Counted from the stretch's first letter, positions 7,876-15,636 are shown. The stretch is DNA of 64,000 nucleotides from JAPPKS01 sp963667895 (GCA_965223985.1 OZ245030.1:2480001-2544000); one strand, 5' to 3'. The notes: generated by a model not told the origin, from the sequence alone. Numbers and translations: made by a program.

Positions 7876-7990
7876 TTAGTATTTATAATCCAATGCCCAC
7901 TTATCTTCACAGTTAAGTGTTTCTCTACCGTGATAATCTGTTCCCCGATGTGTGTGCATGGTATACGCATACCAGGTTTGAATTCTAATG
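7876..7990 (-). pseudogene. Relic 3' end of a sixth matrixin gene
   Basis: Directly beyond the stop of A2, the minus strand continues with TWYAYTMHTHRGTDYHGRE then CEDKWALDYKY and TAA, a clear match to the Met-turn and C-terminal motif of A3 and A4. There is no start and no active-site helix. It is the remnant of a further A gene, probably left by a deletion or by recombination between modules. Confidence 0.85.
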
Positions 7991-7991
7991 T

Positions 7992-8705
7992 TTAATAGCC
8001 ATATGTATGGTGGAGCGCGAATTTATCCTCGCACTCTATAGGCTCTTTTTTGTGCTCGTTTGGAACCGTTTCCCCAAACATGGTGTATTCGGTATAGACT
8101 GGACAGTTCAACTCGTCCTCTTCTTCGTCTGGGTCATAGCGGGCGTCATCTAACCCGGCAAAATGTCCAAACTCATGCGCGGCGATATTAAGATAACAGT
8201 GCTCGCTACCATCTGTATAATGATGCTGGTCCCAGTCTTTGTAATAGTTGAAAAAAATATCAACTTCCTTGTATTGGTAGGTACTTGTATAAAGCCACCA
8301 GGTAGTAAATCCTACCCAAGTATTGCCGCCACCCGGGATTTGCCCGGCCCAACCTATTACATTTTTGTTGTCTTCAAGGCCGGCTCGTGCCGTTGTGGTG
8401 CCATCTTCGTCGAGGTTGAACGCTATGTGATCGCCTTGCCATTCAATATTCGTCCAGTATTCTGCTGCAGTAATGACATTGCTTATGAAACTTGGATGGC
8501 TGCCTGGGTTATAGCCATTGTGGTTACATTTAAACTTTACAGTATTGTTATTCGGCTTTACCCAGTACCTAAAGCTGGATATGGATGCTATAGGGTCTTC
8601 GCAATCTTCTGAATTATGGCAATGCGAATAGGCCATGACTGCAGCGGACAATAATCCGACAAATATTAAGCATACTACTATGCTGGTGCGTTTTATTCTA
8701 CTCAT
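7992..8705 (-). CDS. Matrixin-type metalloprotease A2 with Asp as third ligand
   Basis: A secreted paralogue of A1 (about 237 residues). The chosen start at 8705 overlaps the B2 stop by 8 bases and has AGGAGGACAGTG upstream; a start at 8723 is less likely. It has a signal peptide, HCHNSEDCED, then KEVDIFFNYY before the active-site helix HEFGHFAGLDD. The eleventh position is Asp where the paralogues have His, giving HExxHxxGxxD, a variant known from snapalysin-like metzincins. EYTMFGE is the Met-turn. The C-terminus IECEDKFALHHTYGY keeps the family motif. It is the most diverged A copy and could be active with a His-His-Asp site or have altered metal affinity. Confidence 0.85.
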   Translation of the reverse strand: MSRIKRTSIVVCLIFVGLLSAAVMAYSHCHNSEDCEDPIASISSFRYWVKPNNNTVKFKCNHNGYNPGSHPSFISNVITAAEYWTNIEWQGDHIAFNLDEDGTTTARAGLEDNKNVIGWAGQIPGGGNTWVGFTTWWLYTSTYQYKEVDIFFNYYKDWDQHHYTDGSEHCYLNIAAHEFGHFAGLDDARYDPDEEEDELNCPVYTEYTMFGETVPNEHKKEPIECEDKFALHHTYGY

Positions 8706-9420
8706 CACTGTCCTCCTTTGCATCGTCGATTATCTGTTGCGCGCTAGCTTTCAATTGATTTGTCAATGCACTCGACAAAGTGCGCGTTGCTGGCGGGTTT
8801 TTGGCAATCGCTTTAATCTGATTCTCCAGCAAGCGGGTAGCGTCTTTGTCTACCATGAACGCTTGCCCCAGCGTCTTAGCCAAATCCAACGACAATTTCA
8901 TAGTTGTTAGGTTGTCATCATCCTTTTTATACCAAACCCTTATCATAGAATCCTTGATTAAGCGTTTTCCATAATATGCCTGCATTAAATGCAGGCCGTC
9001 ATACGGTTGATTCCCTTCGTAGTTCTCAGGCAGCCGAGTGGACAAGAAAAGCATAACTCTCTCACCCACTTCGAACTCGATGTCGTTTGTGACCTTGTAT
9101 TCCATCACGCCTTCGCCAGCAATGTAGGCAGTGCCGCCAACGATTGTAAAGATGACATTTGTATCGCCTAAATTAGGTTCGCCTTTAATCATCGTCTCGA
9201 CATTAATCACAACGTCGGTGGTAATGGCATTATGCCCGGGGAACCAGAAGTCTTGGCGGTACACACCCGTCATTACAGCCACTGTTCCAATCACAGCAAT
9301 ATCGCTTTCTTCAATCATATTGAGGAGTGTATAGTCTTCTGATACTCCCCAGTCGTAACTCGACATCGCTGTTGTCGCGACCATCATTGAAATAACAAGT
9401 GATGTAAACAACTTTTTCAT
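8698..9420 (-). CDS. Secreted OB/NTR-like protein B2
   Basis: A 240-residue product starting MKKLFTSLVISMMVATTAMS, a signal peptide; the upstream in-frame extension to 9558 lacks one. The B-family pattern follows: ESDIAVIGTV, TDVVINVETMIKG, VIFTIVGGTAYIAG, FEVGERVMLFLS, YYGKRLIKDS, then MKLSLDLAKTLGQAF and a helical tail ending EDSDE. The strand spacing is like an OB fold of the NTR/TIMP type, but the N-terminal Cys used by TIMPs is absent. It overlaps A2 by 8 bases, so the two are probably translated together. Function is unknown; a partner or inhibitor of the protease is a hypothesis. Confidence 0.75.
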   Translation of the reverse strand: MKKLFTSLVISMMVATTAMSSYDWGVSEDYTLLNMIEESDIAVIGTVAVMTGVYRQDFWFPGHNAITTDVVINVETMIKGEPNLGDTNVIFTIVGGTAYIAGEGVMEYKVTNDIEFEVGERVMLFLSTRLPENYEGNQPYDGLHLMQAYYGKRLIKDSMIRVWYKKDDDNLTTMKLSLDLAKTLGQAFMVDKDATRLLENQIKAIAKNPPATRTLSSALTNQLKASAQQIIDDAKEDSDE

Positions 9421-9487
9421 GATATGGCTTTCCCCTTTTGGATTACTGGAATAGTCGAACTCTGTTACAACTCTAATAAGTTTGTCC

Positions 9488-10186
9488 CTAGTATTTGTAG
9501 TCCAGCGCCCACTTGTCCTCGCACTCAAGGGTCTCCCTTTCGTGAGTATTAGCTCCACGGGTTGTGTGCATAGTATAATCGACCCAATGAGGGCAATTGC
9601 CTATGCCAGATTGTTGATTAGCTCTGTATTGCACATGCTCTAAGCCAGCAAAATGTCCCCATTCATGAGTTGCAGCATCACGAATGCAATATTCAGTCGA
9701 GGTGCACCCCGAATGTCGGTTTAATGGCTTGTAATAATTGAATCCAATATCTGCCTCTTTCATACGACTCGGATCATATTCATACCACCATCGGTAAGTT
9801 TGGGCTAACACCGCATCTTCTCCGGTGCCTAACCCCTTCCAACCGACAACATTAACGTTGTCCGCTTGTTCGTTGTCCGCGGGGTGTAAGAATGTGTCCC
9901 CGAGATAACGCAGATTGAATTGGATTGTTTCTCCCTCGAATTGTATTAAATCCCATTGGTTAGCGGCCGCATTCACGTCTCCTGTAAGCGACGGCATACC
10001 CTGGGGATCTGTATCATTGATGTAATAATCCGCCCGGTTGCTATATGCCTCCTGCCAAGTCAACCGTGTTACTAAGCGATCCTCGACATCTTCGCAGCTA
10101 GCATCATCGTGGCACGTTGCCGGGCTGAATTGGGTGTACACAAAACAACTAAAAACAATGAGAATTAGGGTTAATAAGCGTGTCAT
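9488..10186 (-). CDS. Matrixin-type metalloprotease A3
   Basis: A 232-residue secreted protease with signal peptide (residues 1-24), TCHDDASCED, KEADIGFNYY, the zinc motif HEWGHFAGLEH and Met-turn DYTMHTT. Cys residues at CIRD, NCPHW and ECED are conserved. The start codon overlaps the B3 stop as TAATG. The 3' third contains 109 bp (9559-9667) identical to A4 (11020-11128), while the rest is clearly diverged. The gene lies 67 bp upstream of B2 and probably belongs to the same transcript as modules 4 to 2. Confidence 0.88.
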   Translation of the reverse strand: MTRLLTLILIVFSCFVYTQFSPATCHDDASCEDVEDRLVTRLTWQEAYSNRADYYINDTDPQGMPSLTGDVNAAANQWDLIQFEGETIQFNLRYLGDTFLHPADNEQADNVNVVGWKGLGTGEDAVLAQTYRWWYEYDPSRMKEADIGFNYYKPLNRHSGCTSTEYCIRDAATHEWGHFAGLEHVQYRANQQSGIGNCPHWVDYTMHTTRGANTHERETLECEDKWALDYKY

Positions 10187-10878
10187 TATTCATTTTCCTC
10201 CCTATCAATGATGTTTTGAGAGCTGGTCGTTAGTGTGTCTATAAGTGAATCGGGCAATACCGTCGTCCCGCTGAGCACTAAGGTTTTGATTTGCGTTTCC
10301 AAAGCCAAAGCGTCATCCTTGTCTTTAGCGTATGCCAGTGCCAGATTCTTTGCCAGACTCACAGGGAATTTGATATAGTCTGTCTTGCTATCTGCATTGA
10401 GGTAGGCAAACTGTAGTTTTCCGTCCTTAATGTGCCGCTTGCCGTGCATCTGACGTATGACATGCAAGTGGTCATACGGATATTTCGCATGATAGCGCGA
10501 CGAATCAAGTTGTTTGGACAAAAACACCATAACCTCTTCGCCTATCTTAAACTCCGGCTGACCGACTACCTCCAGCACGACGACTTCACCGTGCGCGGCA
10601 TTATATCCCTTCCCGCCTTCAATCATAAAGATAACGTGATTGTCACCGAGGTTGGGCTGTCCCTTAACCATAGTGTCGGCCCTGATTGTTATATCATTCG
10701 TTAACCCCGGTCGACTTACATACTGTTTGTTTACTACCGTTCCAATAACAATTACATCGCTCTTTTCGACAAAGTTAAGCAACGACAACCCCTTCAGATA
10801 TTCCTCATCTTTCGGCGTTAGATAAGCGGTCAGCACCAATGGCGCTAGCAACGCCAGTACCAACATTCTTTTTTGCAT
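10186..10878 (-). CDS. Secreted OB/NTR-like protein B3
   Basis: A 230-residue protein. The start at 10878 (MQKRMLVLALLAPLVL) is chosen because AAGGAG lies just upstream and the signal peptide begins there. Family elements are KSDVIVIGTV, ITIRADTMVKG, VIFMIEGGKGYNA, FKIGEEVMVFLS, MHGKRHIKDG and a C-terminal helix pair ending DREENE. Unlike B1, B4 and B5 it lacks the Cys in the second strand. It joins A3 through TAATG. No enzyme motif is visible. Confidence 0.75.
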   Translation of the reverse strand: MQKRMLVLALLAPLVLTAYLTPKDEEYLKGLSLLNFVEKSDVIVIGTVVNKQYVSRPGLTNDITIRADTMVKGQPNLGDNHVIFMIEGGKGYNAAHGEVVVLEVVGQPEFKIGEEVMVFLSKQLDSSRYHAKYPYDHLHVIRQMHGKRHIKDGKLQFAYLNADSKTDYIKFPVSLAKNLALAYAKDKDDALALETQIKTLVLSGTTVLPDSLIDTLTTSSQNIIDREENE

Positions 10879-10948
10879 TTTGAACTCCTTTTCCGTTGTT
10901 GAGCTTTTCATCGAGTGCTTGAAGATCGATCTGTCCGTTCATTACCCT

Positions 10949-11644
10949 CTAGTACTTGTAATCTAATACCCACTTATCTTCGCATTCAAGGGACTCTCTG
11001 CCGTTGGTATTAGTTCCGAGGGTTGTGTGCATAGTATAATCGACCCAATGAGGGCAATTGCCTATGCCAGATTGTTGATTAGCTCTGTATTGCACATGCT
11101 CTAAGCCAGCAAAATGTCCCCATTCATGGGCGGCGGTATCTCTAATGCAAAAATAACCGTTTGCAGCATTTGCATGCTTTTTCCACGATTTGTAATAGTT
11201 GAATCCAATATCCGCTTCTATTATTTCCCGAAAAGACTGCCAATACCGTATTCGCGTTTCCGCCAACGGTGACCCGGGATTAGAGCCTACATCAGCCCAC
11301 CCAACAACGTTGTTATTATCTGGTGTCGTTGGATACGGCTCAGCTGTGGTAACTATTCCGTTGCCGAGTCTAAATGGTATTGTATCATCGTTGTACTCAA
11401 TATTTGACCATGCACTTGCCATTGCTGTCACGTCATCAGTTAAAGACGGCATGTTAGGTTTGGTTGGATTGAGATACCAAAGAATCGGCATATCAGCTGA
11501 ATTCCAATATTTACTGCCGACTACGCGCGATTGAACCTGTTCACAGGGGACTGTGTCGTGACAATGTGAGTATACAATATCCGAAATGCTTACAGTTGCA
11601 ATAACCGCAATAATCATGAGAAGCGCTAATCTATTACGATACAT
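10949..11644 (-). CDS. Matrixin-type metalloprotease A4
   Basis: The start at 11644 (MYRNRLALLMIIAVIATV) is preferred over 11677, because GGGAGGAAT lies upstream within the end of B4. The 231-residue product has a signal segment, HCHDTVPCEQ, a matrixin-like N-terminal half (WYLNPTKPNMPSLTDDV), EADIGFNYY, HEWGHFAGLEH and Met-turn DYTMHTT, ending ECEDKWVLDYKY. It follows B4 with a one-base gap (TAA, G, ATG). It shares a perfectly identical 109-bp block with A3. Confidence 0.88.
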   Translation of the reverse strand: MYRNRLALLMIIAVIATVSISDIVYSHCHDTVPCEQVQSRVVGSKYWNSADMPILWYLNPTKPNMPSLTDDVTAMASAWSNIEYNDDTIPFRLGNGIVTTAEPYPTTPDNNNVVGWADVGSNPGSPLAETRIRYWQSFREIIEADIGFNYYKSWKKHANAANGYFCIRDTAAHEWGHFAGLEHVQYRANQQSGIGNCPHWVDYTMHTTLGTNTNGRESLECEDKWVLDYKY

Positions 11645-11645
11645 C

Positions 11646-12368
11646 TTATTCCTCCCTATCAATAATTTGTTTGGCACTGGTTTTTATCCGAGTTGCCAGG
11701 GTTGTAGATAACACATTGCTCGTACCTGTTTCAGCTTCCGTTTTTATGTCGTTTTCAAGGAGAATGGCCGCGTCCTTGTCTTTAACATAGGCTTTTGCCA
11801 AGTTTGTCGCCATCTCAAGCGGAAGTTTCATTGGCTTAACGTCGTTATTTTTTTGATATAGAAACGTCACCATATCATCCTCGATTAGTCGCTTGCCATA
11901 TTTGGTATAAATCAAGCGATGCCGGCCATAAGGATAATTGGCATAATAGTCATGGGCTGGATTATTTGTCAGCAACACCGATACTTGTTCACCAACTGTG
12001 AACTCAGCTTGTGTACTGACCCACAACGACGACACTTCGTCTTCTGATGGAATATATGCTGTGCCGCCTTGGACAATGAACTTAATGTGTCTGTTGCCCG
12101 AATTTGGTTCACCCTTAATCATGGTTTCAACCCTAATAAGAACATCGGTACATATCGCACCGCCGCCATTAGGTAGTATATTCGCTCGGTATTGTCCAGT
12201 TAAAAGGACAACTCTACCAATGGCAACTATCTGGCTGTTTTCGACGCTTTTAAGCAACTCATAGACAGATAAATCATCATGGTAAACGTCCTCACCAAAT
12301 GACGTTGACGTTGCACAAACCATCGCCATCGCCACCACCACAATCAACGTTGCTGTGATACTTTTCAT
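11646..12368 (-). CDS. Secreted OB/NTR-like protein B4
   Basis: A 240-residue protein with signal peptide (MKSITATLIVVVAMAMVCA) and AAGGAG upstream of the ATG. Family elements: NSQIVAIGRV, AICTDVLIRVETMIKG, IKFIVQGGTAYIP, FTVGEQVSVLLT, YGKRLIEDDMVTFLY, VKPMKLPLEMATNLAKAY and a helical tail ending IIDREE. The ribosome site of A4 lies inside its last codons, a sign of coupled translation. It is most similar to B5. A 315-bp gap separates it from A5, so modules 4, 3 and 2 may form their own operon. Confidence 0.75.
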   Translation of the reverse strand: MKSITATLIVVVAMAMVCATSTSFGEDVYHDDLSVYELLKSVENSQIVAIGRVVLLTGQYRANILPNGGGAICTDVLIRVETMIKGEPNSGNRHIKFIVQGGTAYIPSEDEVSSLWVSTQAEFTVGEQVSVLLTNNPAHDYYANYPYGRHRLIYTKYGKRLIEDDMVTFLYQKNNDVKPMKLPLEMATNLAKAYVKDKDAAILLENDIKTEAETGTSNVLSTTLATRIKTSAKQIIDREE

Positions 12369-12683
12369 TTAGTAAAATCTCCTTTTTGTTTTTGCTTCTA
12401 GCTCTTAAAGTAGTAGATTGCTAGCGACATGAGTAGTAGGATTGACATTATTTCGCAGTCATGCTATAAGCCAATTCATATTAGCACTTGAAAGCGTGAA
12501 ATAAACGGGTGCTACTCCTCCCCCCGTCACCCAAAACATCCCTTAATAAACACATCAAAGCAGTTTTGTGTGTTTCGATGGTTGTATTTCCAGAAAGATT
12601 TAATAACTGGGATTCCAAATATACTTAACATTGTATCAGCCGAGGGCTTTCACCCTCGGCTTGTTTATGCTCGTATTACAGGT
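12369..12683. other. Intergenic gap between modules 5 and 4
   Basis: A 315-bp stretch without a gene. It holds a perfect 8-bp stem (GCCGAGGG at 12639-12646 and CCCTCGGC at 12653-12660) 24 bases beyond the A5 stop, which may end the module 5 transcript although no T-run follows on that strand. The rest is AT-rich and the likely place for a promoter for B4; no consensus could be assigned with confidence. Confidence 0.5.
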
Positions 12684-13364
12684 CTAATACTTGTAATCGA
12701 GCGCCCACTCATCTTCACATGCGAGGTCTTCTCGGCCATGCGTATTTTTACCTCGGCTAGTGTGCATCGTGTAATCTACGCATTGCGGACAATTGCCAAT
12801 CCCCGAGGTTGCATAAGGGTTATATCACACATGAAGCAAACCCGCAAAATGCCCAAACTCATGCGCGGCGGTATCTCTAATGCAATAGTAACCAGAAGTG
12901 GGATTGGCATGTTTTTTCCATGGCTTGTAATAATTAAAGCCTATATCGGCCTCGTCTATTAACGGCCCGATATCACCAATAAGCCATATTGCCGTTTCAG
13001 CTAAATGCGGGCTGTTTTCTAAACCTATCCAACTCACAACATTTGTATCATCTCTGTCATGTGATTCTGCTGTGGTAATTCCCCCGCTTCTAAGGAAAAA
13101 TGGGATCCGGCTGCCATCGCTTCGACGCGGACCATCCCATAAATCAGCCACAGCCGATACATCATCAGATAACGACGGCATATTAGGGTACGTTGGGTTA
13201 ATCCACCAATCCACAGGTATGTGAAAGCCACTCCAGTAATGCGGACCAACTAAACGTGATTGGACTTGTTCACATAGATATGTGTCATGACAATGCGAAT
13301 ACACAACAACTGCTATGCCAATGACTGCAACTATAGCGATCAAAGCGGTCAAAACTCTCTTCAC
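12684..13364 (-). pseudogene. Matrixin-type metalloprotease A5 with in-frame TGA
   Basis: The N-terminal 179 codons give a signal peptide, HCHDTYLCEQ, DEADIGFNYY and an intact zinc motif HEFGHFAGLLH. Two codons later TGA (12825-12827) interrupts at the place where A1, A3 and A4 have Lys or Gln. The same frame then continues YNPYATSGIGNCPQCVDYT, the Met-turn MHTS and CEDEWALDYKY to TAG at 12684. The start overlaps the B5 stop (ATGA). The truncated product would lack the Met-turn and conserved Cys residues and is probably inactive unless the TGA is read through. Confidence 0.8.
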
Positions 13365-14083
13365 TGATTTTCCCTCCTATCAAGTATTTGTTTCGCACTT
13401 GTATTCAAGCTATTCGTCAAAGTAGATGACAATGTATTACTGGTGCCATCCCTTGCTAGAGCTTTAATCTGATCTTCGAGCTGAATAGCTTCCTCTTTGT
13501 TTTCGAGAAACGCTTTGCCTAGGTTTGTAGCTAATTCGATTGATAGCTCCATTGGCTTTACCTGGCTGTCTTTCTCATACAGAAACTTTACCTTATCATC
13601 CTTTATCAGCCGCTTTCCGTAATCATCATAGATTAAACGACTTCTGCCGTACGGATAATTGGCATAAAATGTGGTATTAGGATCATTCGTCAGCATTATA
13701 AGCACTTTTTCGCCAGCCTCGAATTTAGCTTGTGTGCTAACCCACATTGTCATCACTTCATCCTTCGCTGGAACATACGCGGTTCCACCTCGAACGGCAA
13801 ACTTAATATGGTTAGTGCCAAAATTAGGTGTGCCTTTAATCATGGTGTCCACTCTAATAAGCACATCCGTGCATATAGCATGTTTGCCCGCACCGGTTAA
13901 ATTTTGCCTATAGGCACCAGTTAAAAGCGCAACTGTACCAGTAGCAACAACACTACTATTGTCTATACTTTTAAGTAACGAATAAACAGATAAATCATCG
14001 TAATACCCATAATCACCAAATGACGTTGACGCTGCAACTGCCATCGCCAACACCACAATCAACGTGCCTGTGATACTTTTCAT
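13361..14083 (-). CDS. Secreted OB/NTR-like protein B5
   Basis: The start at 14083 (MKSITGTLIVVLAMAVAAS) has AAAGGAGAATG upstream and begins a signal peptide; an upstream extension exists but is a relic. The 240-residue product shows NSSVVATGTV, AICTDVLIRVDTMIKG, IKFAVRGGTAYVP, FEAGEKVLIMLT, DYGKRLIKDD, VKPMELSIELATNLGKAF and the tail helix ending LDRRENQ. It overlaps A5 as ATGA. It is the first gene after the ECF sigma factor gene, with 127 bases between them. Confidence 0.75.
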   Translation of the reverse strand: MKSITGTLIVVLAMAVAASTSFGDYGYYDDLSVYSLLKSIDNSSVVATGTVALLTGAYRQNLTGAGKHAICTDVLIRVDTMIKGTPNFGTNHIKFAVRGGTAYVPAKDEVMTMWVSTQAKFEAGEKVLIMLTNDPNTTFYANYPYGRSRLIYDDYGKRLIKDDKVKFLYEKDSQVKPMELSIELATNLGKAFLENKEEAIQLEDQIKALARDGTSNTLSSTLTNSLNTSAKQILDRRENQ

Positions 14084-14092
14084 GAAACATTC

Positions 14093-14155
14093 TCCTTTTA
14101 TTAGTGTTACAGTGCTGACAGCAACGAATTCGCTGTCTTCAATATTTTTTTCTTG
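14093..14155 (-). pseudogene. Relic of a further B gene
   Basis: In frame upstream of B5 the minus strand encodes EKNIEDSEFVAVSTVTLIKG. This matches the first conserved strand of B proteins (for example KSVENSQIVAIGRVVLLTG in B4) but lacks the signal peptide and the rest of the domain. It looks like a remnant of a deleted B copy left between the sigma factor and B5. Confidence 0.55.
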
Positions 14156-14210
14156 ACTCACAATCACAACTGACTTCCTGCATCGCAATCGGTAAGTGGA
14201 AATCATGCAA

Positions 14211-14801
14211 TCAAGTTTTCATTCCGTTAGTTTTAAGCACGAGAGACTTCAACCTTTTTCGAGCGCAGGCTAGGCGATTGTTCACGACTGCCTTACCGAG
14301 GCCCAACACTTGAGCAATCTCCTTGTGGCTCATACCGTTTATTTGCAGGAGTAACGGCTCTCGTTCTGAGTCAGGAAGCTGGGAGATTGCTATTTCAAGC
14401 CTGTCCCGCATATCGCCGAGTTCTTGTCGTTGTTCATCGCGCCGATGTGCAAGCACTGCGGCGACATCAAACACCTCCGCTTCATCAGTATCACGGGAGA
14501 GTAATATGCATTCATCCTGTCTTTGCTGTTCTCGATACCTTCTTGCTATGAGTTGAGATGCTATACCGAACATCCAGTTTGCAAACTTTTGTGTATCCTT
14601 AAGTCGCCACAGATGCTGCGAGATCTCAATAAAGGTCTCTTGGACAATATCTTGAGCATCTTCTTGATTCCCCATTTTCTTGAAGGCATACGAGAGTAAA
14701 CGCGTTTCGTACCGGCTATAGAGCAAGGAGAAGGCGTCATTATCACCTTCTAAAATCCGAACGACCAAGTCGGCATCGCTTGATACCTCGCCAACTTGCA
14801 T
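14211..14801 (-). CDS. ECF-type RNA polymerase sigma factor heading the array
   Basis: A 196-residue protein with sigma-70 region 2 (about residues 10-85, with NAFSLLYSRYE-like core, EDAQDIVQETFIEI and FANWMFGIASQLIARRYRE) and region 4 (about 135-190, LPDSEREPLLLQINGMSHKEIAQVLGLG followed by a recognition helix). It is on the same strand as and immediately upstream of B5-A5, so it may drive the array. No anti-sigma gene adjoins it on this strand. A perfect 15-bp palindrome lies 37 bases upstream of its start. Which promoters it recognises cannot be read from the sequence. Confidence 0.85.
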   Translation of the reverse strand: MQVGEVSSDADLVVRILEGDNDAFSLLYSRYETRLLSYAFKKMGNQEDAQDIVQETFIEISQHLWRLKDTQKFANWMFGIASQLIARRYREQQRQDECILLSRDTDEAEVFDVAAVLAHRRDEQRQELGDMRDRLEIAISQLPDSEREPLLLQINGMSHKEIAQVLGLGKAVVNNRLACARKRLKSLVLKTNGMKT

Positions 14802-14837
14802 CCCATTACCCCAGAATAAGTGCGGGGGTGTTTACAC

Positions 14838-14852
14838 CTTATACGGTATAAG
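14838..14852. promoter_or_regulatory. Candidate operator palindrome upstream of the array sigma gene
   Basis: CTTATACGGTATAAG is a perfect 7-bp inverted repeat around one central base, 37 bases upstream of the sigma start codon. Its size and position suit a dimeric repressor site overlapping a promoter. No regulator is identified. Confidence 0.4.
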
Positions 14853-15107
14853 TCATGTATGCAAATTCGGCGAAAATCTATCACGGAAAATGTATCTTTT
14901 TTGCACGGGTATCGACTTGTAAGTCAACTTATGGTATTATTCTACTCACAGAAGGATTGGTGGTTTCCGGTTCACTTTGAGTCTGCTTCGACAGCCCTGA
15001 TCGATTTGACCATTAAAGTCACTTCGACCGAGAATTAAACGTCACCGCTCAATCTTGCGGCCATAAAAAAGGGTGTCAACCCGCAAAACTAGTGAAGACT
15101 ATAGGAA

Positions 15108-15162
15108 GACTATCGCCCTCGTTATTCACTCGGCTGATCCTTCCCTATTCGCTCAGTTGATC
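15108..15162. repeat. Dispersed repeat shared with 7775-7805
   Basis: CTATTCGCTCAGTTGATC occurs at 15145-15162 and 7788-7805. A diverged longer copy (ACTATCGCCCTCGTTATTC onward) lies at 15108-15138, matching 7775-7805. These are imperfect copies of an intergenic repeat of about 31 bp. Confidence 0.55.
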
Positions 15163-15243
15163 CCTTATCAGCTTACTATTACCTACATCTCAATGAGAGC
15201 ATGTCATGCTTTCCTAGAAACAGCGATTTATTGCAAATATCCA

Positions 15244-15376
15244 CATACCGCTCCGCTGGAGCGGGTGCGCCGGGCACGTCTTGGCTAAAGACATCGCACT
15301 CCGCTGGAGTGCAAGACATTGTTGCCTATATGGGCGTGATGCGATTAGAAGGGTTTCGCTCCAGCGGAGCGGTATG
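15244..15376. repeat. Palindromic element with 20-bp inverted ends
   Basis: CATACCGCTCCGCTGGAGCG at 15244-15263 is the exact complement of 15357-15376. Each arm is itself a palindrome (CCGCTCC-GCT-GGAGCGG), and an inner GCACTCCGCTGGAGTGC palindrome lies at 15296-15312. No gene is inside. This looks like a small non-autonomous mobile or REP-type composite element. Confidence 0.65.
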
Positions 15377-15636
15377 TTACTCTCGAAGCGTTTAGGAAGA
15401 CGGAAGCTTGAGCCAATGCAGCCGCAACGGTCATGATGTGGTTTATATAATTGCCAAGCTGCCGATTTTCTGTGAAGAAACTGCCTGATTATATCCACTA
15501 AAATTTAAGTGTTAGTTTGTTGAAGTACTGATGTTGCTTGTTATCGTCCTCTCCGAGAATGATAACTCGGAATTAGGAGTTGGTCTGTATCAAATAATTA
15601 TTGATCAACAGGCCTATTTATAAAGCGGGCGTGCCG

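Larger units (their letters stand above)
14802..15636. other. Divergent region between two ECF sigma genes
   Basis: About 835 bp separates the divergent sigma genes. No credible gene is seen. It holds the 14838-14852 palindrome, a dispersed repeat at 15108-15162 and a 133-bp element with 20-bp inverted ends at 15244-15376. Promoters for both sigma genes must lie here, but no boxes are called. Confidence 0.6.

Noticed and set aside
8163..8612. 149-codon plus-strand frame inside A2
   Set aside because: It is antisense to a well-supported protease gene, whose motif and coupling fix the coding strand.
12825..12827. Alternative genetic code with TGA as a sense codon
   Set aside because: mfd, the SDR and several other genes end naturally at TGA, and only two genes have internal TGA.
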